DNA of 64,000 nucleotides. Origin: a bacterium 1xD42-67. GTDB taxonomy: Bacteria; Bacillota; Clostridia; Oscillospirales; Oscillospiraceae. Below the pieces are notes generated by a model. It did no database searches. It had not been told where the DNA came from and saw nothing but the letters and a program-made list of their open reading frames with translations. How positions within the stretch are numbered: position 1 is the stretch's first letter; each line of letters starts with the position of its first letter. Below, one piece after another: positions 62,971-64,000 of the stretch. Made by a program: the position numbers and the translations under genes. The DNA is taken from assembly GCA_003612335.1 (NCBI GenBank), contig RAYO01000013.1, positions 62,001 to 126,000 of the forward strand. The letters are read 5' to 3'.

Positions 62971-63032
62971 GCAAAACGCAGTTTTGCGCCAAAGTTCTTT
63001 TTCGGTCCCTTTTTCTTTCAAGAAAAAGGGAC
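62971..63032 (-). repeat. Dispersed hairpin repeat, copy B (inverted)
   Basis: Reverse-complement match to copy A: GCAAAACGCAGTTTTGC, then GCGCCAAAGTTC, then a TCCCTTTTTCTT/AAGAAAAAGGGA palindrome. It starts right at the stop of the zinc-ribbon gene and ends 18 nt before gluQ. Confidence 0.8.
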
Positions 63033-63049
63033 AAAAAGGGGGGGTGTCT

Positions 63050-63952
63050 ATGACCGGTCGTTTCGCTCCCAGCCCCAGCGGGCGGATGCACATGGGGAAC
63101 CTGTGGTCCTGCCTGCTGGCCTGGCTGGCCGCCCGGAGCGTTGGCGGCGGGATGGTCCTGCGGCTGGAGGACCTGGACCCGGACCGGTGCCGGCAGGAAT
63201 ACTGCGACCAGATCATGCGGGACCTGGAGTGGCTGGGCTTGGACTGGGACGGTGCACCGGTGTATCAGAGCCAGCGGACAGAGCTATACAGGCAGGCATT
63301 TCAAAAGCTGGAACAACAGGGGCTCATCTACCCCTGCTTCTGCACCCGGGCGGAGCGGCTGGCCGCCTCCGCCCCCCACCGGTCCGACGGGACCGCGGTC
63401 TACGACGGTCGGTGCCGCAGTCTCTCCCCTGAGGCGCGGGAGGCCCTCTCCCAGACTCGCCGCCCCGCCTGGCGGGTACAAGTGCCGGAGAGATCGATAA
63501 CGTTCCGTGATCTTCTGTGCGGAGAATACATCGAGGACTTGTCCAGGGACTGCGGCGACTTCATCCTCCGCCGGTCCGACGGGATCTTCGCCTATCAGCT
63601 GGCGGTGGTGGTGGACGACGCAGACATGGGAGTCACCCAAGTGGTGCGGGGCAGCGATCTGCTGTCCTCCACCCCCCGGCAGATCTGGCTCCAGGATCAG
63701 CTGGGCCTGCCCCACCCGGAACACGGCCACCTGCCCCTCCTCCTGGCCCCTGACGGCCGGAGGCTGGCCAAACGGGACCGGGACCTGGAACTGGGACAGC
63801 TCCAAACACAGTATCCCGCCCCGGAACTGGTGGGTCAGCTGGCCTATGCCGCCTGCCTCATCGACCGCCCGGAGGCGGTCTCCCCCCAGGAGCTGATCCC
63901 CCTCTTCTCCTGGGAGAAGCTGCCGAAAAGGGATCTTATATGGGCGCTGTAA
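63050..63952 (+). CDS. gluQ: Glutamyl-Q tRNA(Asp) synthetase
   Basis: 300-aa paralogue of the GluRS catalytic core without an anticodon-binding domain; it attaches Glu to queuosine-34 of tRNA-Asp. HIGH-type motif PSPSGRMHMGN, zinc-site pattern PCFCTRAE, KMSKS-like LAKRDRDLEL. Its target tRNA-Asp(GTC) is encoded at 27957. ATG at 63050 has an AGGGGGGGT ribosome-like site. Followed by a terminator cut by the window end. Confidence 0.93.
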   Translation: MTGRFAPSPSGRMHMGNLWSCLLAWLAARSVGGGMVLRLEDLDPDRCRQEYCDQIMRDLEWLGLDWDGAPVYQSQRTELYRQAFQKLEQQGLIYPCFCTRAERLAASAPHRSDGTAVYDGRCRSLSPEAREALSQTRRPAWRVQVPERSITFRDLLCGEYIEDLSRDCGDFILRRSDGIFAYQLAVVVDDADMGVTQVVRGSDLLSSTPRQIWLQDQLGLPHPEHGHLPLLLAPDGRRLAKRDRDLELGQLQTQYPAPELVGQLAYAACLIDRPEAVSPQELIPLFSWEKLPKRDLIWAL

Positions 63953-63972
63953 GGGTGCCCGACGCAAAAGGC

Positions 63973-64000
63973 CGGGCCTTTCCATCACTGGAAAGGCCCG
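63973..64000 (+). terminator. Terminator after gluQ (at window end)
   Basis: CGGGCCTTTCCA/TGGAAAGGCCCG with loop TCAC; the tail lies beyond the window. Confidence 0.75.

Overview
The window looks like the chromosome of a GC-rich, anaerobic gut-type Clostridium relative; an Oscillospiraceae-like Firmicute (Flavonifractor/Lawsonibacter-type) is the most likely source. The basis is the gene content: a butyrate-type bcd-etfBA-hbd set, pyruvate phosphate dikinase, a rubredoxin-first rubrerythrin with a PerR partner, a class B sortase, TRAP and TAXI transporters, long-form HPF, MocR/ECF vitamin uptake, and strong AGGAGG ribosome sites with TTGACA/TATAAT promoters. The genus is an inference.

Layout. 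1-4.9 kb: a TRAP transporter (dctQMP, dctP cut by the window edge) with a creatininase-like amidohydrolase and a divergent LysR regulator. 5-10 kb: class B sortase, amidohydrolase, hpf, birA, trmB and tRNA-Pro. 10.3-21.76 kb: an AT-richer, partly decayed mobile island beside tRNA-Pro. It holds a serine recombinase without its catalytic domain, padR with a frameshifted MATE pump, a Cys-rich KTR protein, a truncated IS3-family element, an XRE regulator behind three spaced operator repeats, a primase, a gene with an in-frame amber codon, an RHH protein and a lipoprotein with a frameshift at its start. No relaxase or secretion genes are seen. 21.8-34 kb: rubrerythrin/perR, a TVP38 protein, a GntR-ABC operon, pfkA, five tRNAs, a yjdF gene with a probable riboswitch, MocR plus ECF S-component, and a barnase-like lipoprotein with ruvX. 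34-43.4 kb: TAXI-TRAP transporter, ppdK, a PilZ protein and a voltage-gated-type ion channel. 43.6-51 kb: GntR/FCD regulator, amidase, PatB-like lyase, etfA, etfB, bcd and hbd.

The most unusual locus is 51.1-57.8 kb. It is a six-gene operon: a BlaI/MecI-type repressor, an M56 (BlaR1-type) membrane metalloprotease that stops just after its protease domain, and four successive paralogues. Each paralogue starts with the same module of about 58 residues (cytoplasmic linker, one membrane segment, Cys) and then has a different extracellular domain. I infer a BlaR1-like sensor system whose sensor half has been split off and multiplied. A BlaI-type operator lies in the operon promoter. One paralogue has three single-base deletions inside its N-terminal module.

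58-64 kb: a WecG/TagA glycosyltransferase, a DJ-1 protein, a Cys/Gly-repeat microprotein, mltG, a U32 peptidase-family protein, a small zincin plus zinc-ribbon pair flanked by inverted copies of a 56-62 bp repeat, and gluQ.
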